A stretch of 32,863 bases of DNA, taken from assembly GCA_019420305.1 (NCBI GenBank), contig JAHZHL010000028.1:1-32863 (forward strand). Reading direction: 5' to 3'. Made by a program: the position numbers and the translations under genes. This document shows positions 1 through 7,593 of the stretch, piece after piece. Position 1 is the first letter of the stretch. Each line of letters opens with the position of its first letter. The notes under the pieces are model-generated. The model was not told the DNA's origin. It was given only the letters and a program-made list of their open reading frames with translations, and ran no database searches. Origin of the DNA: Bacillota bacterium (GTDB lineage Bacteria > Bacillota > Clostridia > Peptostreptococcales > Anaerovoracaceae).

Positions 1-4
1 ACAC

Positions 5-49
5 AAAAAAGCTGTCACACTAACAGTCATTTCCCGTTAATGCGACAGC
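5..49 (-). terminator. Rho-independent terminator hairpin reading leftward, at the window edge
   Basis: Read on the minus strand this is a 16-bp stem (arms 34-49 and 11-26) around a 7-nt loop (27-33), followed by six T (complement of 5-10). The three non-Watson-Crick positions are all G-U pairs on the minus strand, so the RNA stem is continuous only in that direction. No minus-strand gene lies upstream of it in the window. Instead it abuts a truncated plus-strand gene, so it was probably brought here by a rearrangement or belongs to a repeat. A closely related hairpin occurs at 22046-22090. Confidence 0.7.
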
Positions 50-53
50 CCCT

Positions 54-395
54 TTCCGGGGAGTCAACTACGGGCTTTGGACCCAGGCGGTGGAAATGGC
101 AAAGGTTGCGGCGGCCAACGCGGCGGGGGAAGACGCGCGCTACCGATCTGTCGTGCCGGCAGTCACCTACGCGGGACTGGGACTGAGTCTCTTCGCCATC
201 GGCGACACAGGAAAAGACAGAGAGGTATTTTATGCGGCCAAAGAACTGGATCTTCCACAGCAGAAGATTTATAAAAAGCTGTATTTCAGAAATGAGAAAT
301 TCTGTGGAGGTGTTTTGTTGGGAGATGTGGATATGGCGCCGGAACTGGTGAAAGCCTATGAGGAAAAAAGCGCAATTTCTGAATTGAAACTATAG
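54..395 (+). pseudogene. C-terminal fragment of a FAD/NAD(P)-dependent oxidoreductase (rubredoxin-reductase/NirB-like)
   Basis: The frame is open from 24 and becomes family-like at about 54, reading FRGVNYGLW and then AVEMAKVAAANAAGE. In pyridine-nucleotide oxidoreductases of the rubredoxin reductase/NADH oxidase type this segment closes the FAD site after the conserved GD motif. The remaining 110 or so residues carry the small C-terminal domain (GLSLFAIGDTGKD, then FCGGVLLGD). The FAD- and NAD-binding cores and any real start codon are missing. The upstream residues encoded by 24-53 do not fit the family, because the hairpin at 11-49 occupies the place of the missing part. GTG at 90 is in frame but would make a non-functional stub. 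I infer a gene broken by an insertion or rearrangement, or an assembly edge at a repeat. The family assignment is good, the exact subfamily is not. Confidence 0.7.
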
Positions 396-398
396 AGT

Positions 399-432
399 AA
401 AAGGGCATGATCCCGTGGAATCATGCCCTTTT
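399..432. terminator. Bidirectional terminator between convergent genes
   Basis: A perfect 13-bp inverted repeat (399-411 and 420-432) has A4 at its left edge and T4 at its right edge, so it can end transcription from both sides. The stop codon of the minus-strand gene at 421 lies inside the right arm. Confidence 0.85.
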
Positions 433-1296
433 GCGGGAAAGGAGCCTGCAGAGCAGGCAGATAACGATCAAAACCGCAGTCAGTATCAGAGCCGCGAATC
501 CCGAAAATTGCAGCCCTTCGCTGATAATTTGCGCGGCCAGTCGGGAGACGGCGTCGCTTTCGCCGGCCATGCTACGGACAAAATCCGTGAGATGGGCATC
601 CGCGCTTGCCGCCAGCAGACAAACCGCGCCAGCGAGAAAGCTGACAACCGCCCACCAGATAAAACCAAGTTTGCTTCCCCAGAACAGCATGATCAGCATA
701 ATTCCAAGAATCAGACAAATGGCAGCCAGAACAAGCTGCATAGAACTTCCGAGAAAGGTCTGGGCTTGAGATAATTCAGACTGAGAGGAATTGGCGGCCA
801 TTGGATTCTGAGAAACCGGCAGAGAGGAATTGAGATCCTGTACAAGCTCATCGCCGTTTTCTTCCACATAATTGCGAACCTGTTCTTTCTGACTATCCGA
901 AATGGAAAGCCCTGATTCCGCGGAAAGCTCGTCCAAACTTTCGTCCGTCAGATCCAGAAGGTCTTGTTTTGTGAAGCGAGAAAAGTTTTCGCCCTGCAGA
1001 GCTGACTGGATGGCAGAGGCGGTGTATTGCCCTATAAATTCAGAGGCCGCGTCAGTCTGCATCGCTTCGTTTAGAAATTCGCTGACCTTTTCGTCCGCGT
1101 TTTCATCCGCCTGCCTGCTGGCGGCGTCCAGAGCCTGCTGTGAAATTTGATTTGTAAAATCCGTTTCCTGAACAGCTTTTGCGATTGAATCAGATGAGAT
1201 TGCTTCATTGCAGGCGATGACGCCCATCAACACGCCCTGCGCGCAGAGCAGCAGGAAAGACAGGATCACTGCGAGAAAAACTTTCAGTACTTTCAT
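421..1296 (-). CDS. Membrane protein of unknown function
   Basis: I do not recognise a family. The 291-residue protein starts with a hydrophobic segment (about residues 5-28) that could be a signal anchor. A hydrophilic, Ser/Gln/Asp-rich region follows (about 30-175, predicted helical from its spacing of charges), then two or three membrane segments (about 180-232 and 262-287) and a basic tail. This suggests one large extracytoplasmic domain held between membrane segments. Its ATG overlaps the end of the upstream CmpB-like gene by 4 nt (ATGA), so the two are translationally coupled and probably act together. The stop lies inside the bidirectional terminator. That it is a real gene is well supported, its function is not. 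Confidence 0.8.
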   Translation of the reverse strand: MKVLKVFLAVILSFLLLCAQGVLMGVIACNEAISSDSIAKAVQETDFTNQISQQALDAASRQADENADEKVSEFLNEAMQTDAASEFIGQYTASAIQSALQGENFSRFTKQDLLDLTDESLDELSAESGLSISDSQKEQVRNYVEENGDELVQDLNSSLPVSQNPMAANSSQSELSQAQTFLGSSMQLVLAAICLILGIMLIMLFWGSKLGFIWWAVVSFLAGAVCLLAASADAHLTDFVRSMAGESDAVSRLAAQIISEGLQFSGFAALILTAVLIVICLLCRLLSRKRA

Positions 1297-2177
1297 TTTT
1301 TGCCTCCTTTTTGCTTTTTATGACGGTCAATGTGCTGCTTGAGCAGTTCCATTGCTTCTGAATACCTGGTGGAACCCGCTCCCGGGAAGGCTTTCAAAAG
1401 ACGCTGCTGCCCATATGTAAGTTTTCGTTCCAATTCCATGCGATGTTCTTCGGCGAGCTGCTTTTTCTTCCTTGCGCGAATTTGCAGCTCTTCTTTTCCC
1501 TTTGAAAGTTTTTCGCGAAATTCGTCACTCTGCTCCTCAAGTTCAGATTTCGCTTTTTCCGCGTTATCTTTTGCGCGGATAGAACCTTCGTACAGAACCT
1601 CTGTAACATCATCTGAAAATTCACGGAGTCTGGATGCCGTTTTTTCAATATGCAGCAACCGCTTGTTGAGACCTATCATGGTGCCGATTGTAGCGGCGCA
1701 GTCCGCCAGAAAGGCCGCTCCCAGAATACACAGGATGACAAGCCCCAGCGTATGGGGTACCAGGGAAAGAAGAAACGCGACCGTAGGGTGCGCGATATAT
1801 ACAACAAAGACACAGGCCAATCCCCACATAATGGAAAAGCGCAGACAAATATAGCCTCCGATGTTAAACGGTTCCTTTGAGTAATCCCACCATCGCTGAT
1901 GAAACAGCTTTTCCAGTATAAATCCGGTTAGCCATTCCAAAAATGAACAAAGAATGACAGAACCCAAAAATAAAATCACCCCGTGAGCCGCCAGGGGTTC
2001 AAGCAGCCATATAATGACAACAACACTGACCCCGTAAATAGGGCAGATGGGACCGTTTAGAAAACCGCGATTTATCAGCTTTCCTCTGCTCAGAGCCTGA
2101 AAACAGACCTCCGTACACCAGCCGAGAAACCCGTAAATGAAGAAAAACGCGGACAACTCGTAAAAAGTCAGATGCAT
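1293..2177 (-). CDS. CmpB-type putative ABC transporter permease (PF06541) with a C-terminal coiled coil
   Basis: The N-terminus carries the hallmark of the PF06541 family: FFFIYGFLGWCTEV (residues 11-24) followed shortly by NRGFLNGPICPIYG (about 36-49). Five to six hydrophobic segments fill residues 5-170. The last 110 or so residues are strongly charged, Glu/Lys/Arg-rich and heptad-like (about 175-265), and look like a long cytoplasmic coiled coil. The family is annotated as a putative ABC permease by weak similarity only, and no ATPase partner is encoded here, so transport is unproven. It is the first gene of a two-gene minus-strand operon with the membrane protein at 421-1296. Its start at 2177 is about 85 nt from the divergent eutH promoter. 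Confidence 0.85.
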   Translation of the reverse strand: MHLTFYELSAFFFIYGFLGWCTEVCFQALSRGKLINRGFLNGPICPIYGVSVVVIIWLLEPLAAHGVILFLGSVILCSFLEWLTGFILEKLFHQRWWDYSKEPFNIGGYICLRFSIMWGLACVFVVYIAHPTVAFLLSLVPHTLGLVILCILGAAFLADCAATIGTMIGLNKRLLHIEKTASRLREFSDDVTEVLYEGSIRAKDNAEKAKSELEEQSDEFREKLSKGKEELQIRARKKKQLAEEHRMELERKLTYGQQRLLKAFPGAGSTRYSEAMELLKQHIDRHKKQKGGKK

Positions 2178-2261
2178 AACAGCAGTATCCTTTCCTTCTT
2201 TTTTATCATTATATCACAACATCCTGAAAAGGAGAGTGAAGTTTTTCCGAAGGGGCGCCAC

Positions 2262-2290
2262 TTTACACGTTCTGATAAACTTTATATAAT
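2262..2290 (+). promoter_or_regulatory. Sigma-A promoter of eutH
   Basis: The -35 box is TTTACA (2262-2267) and the -10 box is TATAAT (2285-2290), with a 17-bp spacer. Transcription should start near 2297. This rules out any eutH start upstream of that point, although the frame is open back to 2172. Confidence 0.85.
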
Positions 2291-2315
2291 AAAAGTCAGA
2301 AAACCAGACAAGGAA

Positions 2316-3422
2316 GTGAGAACAATCGGTATCAACCAGATAATTATCTATATTATGGTGCTTTTTGCTATGATTGGAGCGGCAGACCGCATCACAGGCA
2401 ATCGGCTGGGGCTTGGACAAAAGTTCGAAGAAGGAATTATGGCTATGGGAATTCTGACCATTACAATGGCGGGAATTCTTGTGCTGACCCCGGTGCTCTC
2501 CGGGCTTCTCGGACCCATAGCGGTCCCTCTTTTTAAGGCCGCAGGTATCGATCCCGCTATGTTCGCCGGAATTTTTTTCGCGATTGATATGGGAGGCGCG
2601 CCTTTGGCGCAGCAGTTAGCGGCGGATCCGCAGGGAGCGGCGCTGGGAGGAATTCTCGCAAGCTCTATGCTGGGAGCTACGATCGCTTTTACCATTCCGC
2701 TGATACTGGGAGGACCTATGGGAGGAAGGGAAAAGACACTGCTGGCAAAGGGAATTCTGATTGGTGTTATTACCATTCCGCTTGGAGTTTTTACAGGAGG
2801 TCTCTGTGCGGGATTTCCTCTTGGAATGGTGGCGAAAAATACGATTCCCATTCTGATTATTTCACTGCTTCTGGCGCTGGGCATGTGGAGGCTGGAAAAG
2901 CTTCTGACTGTCTGTTTTGTCTGGATTGGAAGACTGATTGTGGCAGTCAGCGTCTTTGGGCTTGCTGTGGGAATTTTGCAGCAACTGACTCCAATAGAGG
3001 TCTTTCGGCAGATTATGCCCCTGGAGGAAGTGTTTCTGATTATCGGAAATATCGCGATTCTGCTTGCCGGGGCGTTCCCCCTTGTCAGCGCGCTTACCCG
3101 TCTGTTTCGACGCCCGCTGGAAAAAGCCGGAATGCGTCTGGGGATCAACCAGACCGCGGCCGCGGGATTTCTCGTAACGCTCGCTAATAGTATCCCCATG
3201 TATGATACGCTGGAGGATATGGACCCACGGGGAAGAGTAATGAACGTAGCGTTTTCGGTATCTGCTATGTGCGCGTTAGGTGATCATCTCAGCTATACCG
3301 CTGGTGTTAATATGCAGATGTTGGTACCGCTGATGATAGGAAAATTGACGGCGGGGATTGCCGCGGCGGTTTTGGCATGGATCGTGATGCGCGCAGGTAC
3401 AGGGCGTGCTGGACAAGCATGA
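2316..3422 (+). CDS. eutH: Ethanolamine permease EutH
   Basis: This is a PF04346 membrane protein with about ten hydrophobic segments. The family N-terminus is visible (GINQIIIYIM, then GLGQKFEEGIMAMG), as is the central DMGGAPLAQQLAADP loop. EutH imports or facilitates entry of ethanolamine for the ethanolamine ammonia-lyase pathway. No other eut gene is present, so this is an orphan copy. The start is uncertain. The promoter at 2262-2290 limits it to after about 2297. GTG at 2316 is the first usual start, but the AGGA at 2311-2314 is only 1 nt from it. The same Shine-Dalgarno sequence (AAGGAAG, 2310-2316) sits 8 nt before ATC 2325, which aligns with the usual EutH initiator Met. The product is 368 residues from GTG or 365 from ATC. 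Confidence 0.9.
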   Translation: MRTIGINQIIIYIMVLFAMIGAADRITGNRLGLGQKFEEGIMAMGILTITMAGILVLTPVLSGLLGPIAVPLFKAAGIDPAMFAGIFFAIDMGGAPLAQQLAADPQGAALGGILASSMLGATIAFTIPLILGGPMGGREKTLLAKGILIGVITIPLGVFTGGLCAGFPLGMVAKNTIPILIISLLLALGMWRLEKLLTVCFVWIGRLIVAVSVFGLAVGILQQLTPIEVFRQIMPLEEVFLIIGNIAILLAGAFPLVSALTRLFRRPLEKAGMRLGINQTAAAGFLVTLANSIPMYDTLEDMDPRGRVMNVAFSVSAMCALGDHLSYTAGVNMQMLVPLMIGKLTAGIAAAVLAWIVMRAGTGRAGQA

Positions 3423-3445
3423 TGAGTGCGGAAATGGAACAAAGA

Positions 3446-3480
3446 CGAACGATGATGGGTGTGCATGTGCAAAACGTTCG
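3446..3480. promoter_or_regulatory. Candidate purine operator: inverted CGAACG hexamers
   Basis: CGAACG (3446-3451) and its inverse CGTTCG (3475-3480) lie 70-110 bp upstream of the predicted purL transcription start. A third copy, CGAACGATATTTG, is in the leader at 3584-3596. Bacillus PurR recognises paired, inverted PurBoxes with a CGAA core, so the motif, the orientation and the neighbouring gene fit. The spacing between cores is a few nt longer than in Bacillus, and no purR gene is in the window. This is a candidate site only. Confidence 0.4.
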
Positions 3481-3520
3481 ATATTGTAGAAAAAAACTTG
3501 TTTTTTCCGAGCATTCTTCA

Positions 3521-3549
3521 TTGAATCAGGTGAAAAAAGATGCTAGAAT
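3521..3549 (+). promoter_or_regulatory. Promoter of purL and probably the purine cluster
   Basis: TTGAAT (3521-3526), a 17-bp spacer and TAGAAT (3544-3549), with an extended -10 TG at 3541-3542. The predicted start near 3556 gives a leader of about 75 nt. The leader holds a CGAACG copy and a small GCC/GGC hairpin (3596-3606). I see no match to the guanine, PRPP or ZTP riboswitch cores. Confidence 0.7.
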
Positions 3550-3631
3550 AATCCCGTAAATATGCAGTTTTTAGACAAAAAGGCGAACGATATTTGCCTG
3601 AGAGGCGATAACGTACGGAAAGGGCGAAATC

Positions 3632-6600
3632 ATGGTAAGAAGAATATACGTAGAGAAGAAAGATGGATTTGACGTAGAGGCGCAGGGGATGTTTGCCGAT
3701 ATCCGGGAAAACCTGCACGTGGACGGACTGACCGGAATCCGCGTTTTAAACCGCTACGACATTGACGGAATTGATGACGCGACCTACGAGAGAGCGAAAT
3801 ACACGGTGTTTGCAGAACCAGCGATTGATACGGCTTATGACGAAGAGATGCCGGATAACCTGGGTTCTGCAACTTTTTTTGCGGTGGAATATCTGCCGGG
3901 ACAGTATGACCAGAGAGCGGATTCGGCGGCTCAGTGCATCAAGCTGATGAATGCGGAAGTGGAAGCTTCAGTCCGGTTCGCGCGGGTGATTGTTCTGGAG
4001 GGGAATGTAACACCAGAGCAGCAGAAGGAAATCCAGAACTATTGTGTGAACCCGGTGGATTCTCAGATCGCGGAAAATGAAAAGCCTCAGACCCTGGATA
4101 TGGAAACAATGGTTCCTGAAAATGTAAAAATCATGGACGGATTTACAAAGCTGAATGAAGAGGGACTGCAGAGCTTTCGCAAAGATATGGAATTTGCCAT
4201 GAGTGAAGGGGATATCCGCGTGATTCAGGAGTATTTCAAAAATGAAGAACAGCGGGATCCGACTCTGACAGAACTGAAGGTCATCGATACTTACTGGTCT
4301 GACCACTGCCGCCATACGACTTTCAATACCCAGCTGACACAGGTGGAATTTGAGGATGGCCCTTACGGAGCGATTGTCCGCAAAGCCTTTGAAGAATATA
4401 TGGATATGCGAAAAGAGGTTTATGGAGACCGGGAAAAAGATGTGTGCCTCATGGACATGGCCAGCATCGGAACCAAATACCTCAAGAAAAAAGGAATTCT
4501 TCACGATCTGGACGAATCCGAAGAAATCAACGCCTGCAGCATTAAAGTAAAGGCAGAAATCGACGGAAAAGAAGAGGACTGGCTGGTGATGTTCAAAAAC
4601 GAAACCCACAACCATCCGACGGAAATCGAGCCTTTTGGCGGCGCGGCAACCTGCCTGGGCGGCGCCATCCGCGATCCTCTTTCCGGCAGAGTGTATGTTT
4701 ATCAGGCTATGCGGGTAACCGGTTCGGCGGATCCGAGAAAACCGGTGGAAGAAACCCTTCCGGGAAAACTTCCTCAGAGAAAGATTACACAGGGCGCGGC
4801 GTCTGGATACAGTTCCTACGGAAACCAGATCGGACTTGCCACCGGACTTGTGGATGAAGTGTACGATGAGGATTACGTTGCCAAGAGAATGGAAATCGGC
4901 GCGGTAATCGGCGCGGCTCCGGCTGACCATGTGAACCGGAAGGTTCCGGCTCCGGGAGACGTTATCGTACTGGTAGGCGGCCGCACAGGAAGAGACGGGT
5001 GCGGAGGCGCTACCGGTTCTTCCAAGGAGCATACCGAAGAATCCATTCTGGAGTGCGGAGCGGAAGTCCAGAAAGGAAATCCGCCGGTAGAACGGAATAT
5101 CCAGAGAATGTTCCGCAGAAAAGAAGTCGCGACCCTGATCAAACGCTGCAACGACTTCGGCGCGGGCGGCGTGTCCGTAGCTATCGGCGAGCTGGCGGAC
5201 GGCCTGGACATCAATCTGGATCTGGTTCCGAAAAAATATGAAGGACTGGACGGCACGGAACTGGCGATTTCCGAATCGCAGGAACGAATGGCCGTTGTTG
5301 TAGATAAAGAAAAGGAAGCGGAATTCATCGCCTACGCCAGCGAAGAAAACCTGGAAGCCACAACGGTGGCAAAGGTAACGGATGAAGGACGTGTTAAAAT
5401 GTACTGGCGCGGAGACTGTATCCTCAACCTTTCCAGGGCGTTCCTCGATACCAACGGCGCGAAACAGGAAGCTGCCGTAGAAATAAAAGGAAATTTCGAC
5501 CCATCCGTGCTGACAAAGACTATGGCGCCGGAAACGGCTCTGTCGGATCTGAACTGCTGCAGCAGGAAAGGTCTCATTGAACGGTTTGACAGCACCATCG
5601 GAGCGTCAACGGTGCTGATGCCTCTGGGCGGAAAGTACCAGCTTTCCCCGGCTCAGGGCATGGCGGCGAAACTTCCGGTAACCCAGGGAGAAACAACGAC
5701 AGCGACCCTTATGGCCTATGGATTTAATCCCAAAATCGCCAAAGCGAGTCCTTTCCACGGAGCCATGTACGCGGTCATCGATTCGGTAACGAAAATGGTC
5801 GCTATGGGAGCGGACTATAAAACCATCCGTCTGACCTTCCAGGAATACTTTGAAAAACTGGGCGATAATCCAAAACGGTGGGGCAAGCCCTTTGCCGCTC
5901 TGCTGGGCGCGCTGCGGGTGCAGAAGGAGCTGGAAATCCCGTCCATCGGAGGAAAAGACAGCATGTCGGGAACCTTTATGGACATCAATGTTCCGCCGAC
6001 GCTGGTATCTTTCGCGGTAGCGGCGCTGGACGCCGGCGAGGTGGTTTCCACGGAACTGAAACAAGCCGGATCCCAGCTTGTTTACCTGCCTGCTTCCAGA
6101 GACAAAGAGGGTATCATCGACTTTACAGCATATAAAAAATCCATGGACAAGGTAAGAGAACTGACGGCGGCGAAGCGAGTGCTGTCCGCCTCCGCTATCG
6201 GAGAAGGCGGTCTCTTTATGACCCTTGTGAAAATGGCAGTGGGAAATAAAATCGGCGTCTGCGCTCCGGAAACGGAAAACACCGGCCTGGATTACGGCGG
6301 AATGGTTCTGGAGCTTTCGGCGGACGAGTCCCTTGAGACTCTCTTTGAAGGGGTAACCTTCCGCAAGATCGGAAACACAACCGACAGAGAAGAAATTCTC
6401 ATGAAAGGAATTTCCATGAGCCTGGATGAAATCATCCGCAAATGGGAAGCCCCGCTGGAAGGGGTGTTCCCGGTAAGAACCAAAGATAATACCAGTGAAA
6501 CGGTGGAAGCGCTTTCCTATACAGAAAGAAACCGCAAGGCTCCGGCAGTAAAACTCGCCAGACCGCGGGTTCTGATTCCGGCATTTCCGGGAACCAACTG

Positions 6601-7357
6601 TGAAATGGATTCCAAGCGCGCCTTTGAGCGGGCAGGAGCCCAGGCGGACATTCACATTATCCGCAACATGACTCAGAACCAGCTGATTGATTCCATCAAA
6701 GAACTGGAAGCGAAAATCCGGGAAAGCCAGATCATTATGATTCCGGGAGGCTTCAGCGGCGGAGACGAGCCGGACGGTTCGGCCAAATTCATTACCGCCG
6801 TATTCCGCAATCCGCGGATCAAAGACGCGGTAACGGATCTTCTGGAAAACAGAGACGGTCTGATGCTGGGAATCTGCAACGGCTTCCAGGCTCTCATCAA
6901 ACTGGGACTGGTACCGGAAGGAAGGATTATCGACACGGATGAAAACAGCCCGACTCTGACCTACAACAAGATCGGCCGCCATGAATCCTGCCTGATTCGG
7001 ACGAGAGTGGCTTCCGTAAAATCTCCATGGCTTGCCGGCGCGGAAGTGGGAGATATTCATACGGTCGCGATTTCTCACGGAGAAGGAAGATTTATCGCCG
7101 ATGAAGCGGTTATGAAATGGATGATTGAAAACGGACAGGTGGCAACTCAGTATGTGGATTTTGGCGGCAATCCTTCTATGGATATTGCCTTTAATCCGAA
7201 CTTTTCCAACATGGCCATTGAGGGAATCACCTCGCCGGATGGAAGAGTCTTGGGTAAAATGGGCCATTCCGAACGAATCGGACAGTACGTATATAAAAAT
7301 GTAGACGGAAACAAGGAACAGAAGATCTTTGAATCCGGCGTAAAATACTTTAAGTAA
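3632..7357 (+). CDS. purL: Phosphoribosylformylglycinamidine synthase, long single-chain PurL
   Basis: It makes FGAM from FGAR, glutamine and ATP, the fourth step to IMP. At 1241 residues it is the fused form in which the PurS-like, PurL and PurQ parts form one chain. It therefore needs no separate purS or purQ, and none is present. The synthase part shows HNHPTEIEPFGGAATCLGG (near residue 330) and a second AIR-synthase-like half in the middle (for example GGKDSMSGTF). The C-terminal glutamine amidotransferase begins near residue 975 (RPRVLIPAFPGTNCE). It has the nucleophile elbow GICNGFQ with Cys1082 and a SHGEGR motif with His1149. The ribosome binding site is GGAAAGGG, about 7 nt before ATG. 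A strong hairpin follows the stop, so purL is partly uncoupled from purE downstream. Confidence 0.97.
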   Translation: MVRRIYVEKKDGFDVEAQGMFADIRENLHVDGLTGIRVLNRYDIDGIDDATYERAKYTVFAEPAIDTAYDEEMPDNLGSATFFAVEYLPGQYDQRADSAAQCIKLMNAEVEASVRFARVIVLEGNVTPEQQKEIQNYCVNPVDSQIAENEKPQTLDMETMVPENVKIMDGFTKLNEEGLQSFRKDMEFAMSEGDIRVIQEYFKNEEQRDPTLTELKVIDTYWSDHCRHTTFNTQLTQVEFEDGPYGAIVRKAFEEYMDMRKEVYGDREKDVCLMDMASIGTKYLKKKGILHDLDESEEINACSIKVKAEIDGKEEDWLVMFKNETHNHPTEIEPFGGAATCLGGAIRDPLSGRVYVYQAMRVTGSADPRKPVEETLPGKLPQRKITQGAASGYSSYGNQIGLATGLVDEVYDEDYVAKRMEIGAVIGAAPADHVNRKVPAPGDVIVLVGGRTGRDGCGGATGSSKEHTEESILECGAEVQKGNPPVERNIQRMFRRKEVATLIKRCNDFGAGGVSVAIGELADGLDINLDLVPKKYEGLDGTELAISESQERMAVVVDKEKEAEFIAYASEENLEATTVAKVTDEGRVKMYWRGDCILNLSRAFLDTNGAKQEAAVEIKGNFDPSVLTKTMAPETALSDLNCCSRKGLIERFDSTIGASTVLMPLGGKYQLSPAQGMAAKLPVTQGETTTATLMAYGFNPKIAKASPFHGAMYAVIDSVTKMVAMGADYKTIRLTFQEYFEKLGDNPKRWGKPFAALLGALRVQKELEIPSIGGKDSMSGTFMDINVPPTLVSFAVAALDAGEVVSTELKQAGSQLVYLPASRDKEGIIDFTAYKKSMDKVRELTAAKRVLSASAIGEGGLFMTLVKMAVGNKIGVCAPETENTGLDYGGMVLELSADESLETLFEGVTFRKIGNTTDREEILMKGISMSLDEIIRKWEAPLEGVFPVRTKDNTSETVEALSYTERNRKAPAVKLARPRVLIPAFPGTNCEMDSKRAFERAGAQADIHIIRNMTQNQLIDSIKELEAKIRESQIIMIPGGFSGGDEPDGSAKFITAVFRNPRIKDAVTDLLENRDGLMLGICNGFQALIKLGLVPEGRIIDTDENSPTLTYNKIGRHESCLIRTRVASVKSPWLAGAEVGDIHTVAISHGEGRFIADEAVMKWMIENGQVATQYVDFGGNPSMDIAFNPNFSNMAIEGITSPDGRVLGKMGHSERIGQYVYKNVDGNKEQKIFESGVKYFK

Positions 7358-7361
7358 TTGG

Positions 7362-7396
7362 AACATAGGAATGGATTGTATCCATTCCTATGTTTT
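7362..7396 (+). terminator. Terminator hairpin between purL and purE
   Basis: A perfect 15-bp stem (7362-7376 and 7380-7394) with a 3-nt loop ends in four T (7393-7396). It starts 4 nt after the purL stop. It should end most purL transcripts, or act as a read-through-dependent attenuator or a 3'-stabilising hairpin between purL and the rest of the cluster. Confidence 0.8.
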
Positions 7397-7406
7397 GCGG
7401 CTAGTT

Positions 7407-7593
7407 GGATACAAAATTTATGGATTTGCAGGATCGGATTTGAAAGAAAGCAGCAGAAAAGAGCCTTTTTTCAAGAACTCGATCTCGCAACTGGGAAACT
7501 TTTGTATCCTGCCCCGCATTTTCAGCAAAAAGGATACAAAGGAGCCTGAGCCCGGACGGAGGCTGGAAGGCTCGGAACAAACAGGAGGGAAAA
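7407..7593 (+). promoter_or_regulatory. Structured leader of purE with competing base-paired arms
   Basis: TTTTGTATCC at 7500-7509 can pair with GGATACAAAA upstream (7407-7416, 10 bp) or with GGATACAAA downstream (7532-7540, 9 bp), but not both. A further GC-rich hairpin (around 7542-7573) lies just before the AGGAGG ribosome binding site of purE. I found no convincing sigma-A promoter in this gap and no match to the purine, ZTP, PRPP or glycine riboswitch cores or to the T-box motif. It may be a regulatory leader or an RNA-processing site. Confidence 0.4.

Noticed and set aside
2348..3199. Minus-strand frame of 283 residues opposite eutH
   Set aside because: Low-complexity Ile/Pro/Ser translation of a membrane-protein gene's complement, with no start signal.
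3485..3508. A-run/T-run hairpin after eutH as a terminator
   Set aside because: The stem consists almost only of A-T pairs and has no GC core. It is not convincing as a terminator.
3968..5032. Long open frame on the minus strand inside purL (354 residues)
   Set aside because: It is the complement of a GC-rich, strongly conserved gene. It has no ribosome binding site or recognisable protein motif, and the plus-strand PurL frame is certain.
5606..7366. 586-residue open frame on the minus strand opposite the purL 3' half
   Set aside because: Codon shadow of purL. The product is rich in Arg, His, Ser and Phe and resembles no family.
7407..7593. Possible T-box, guanine, ZTP or PRPP riboswitch before purE
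   Set aside because: I looked for the conserved core motifs of each and found none. Only the competing arms remain and are reported as such.
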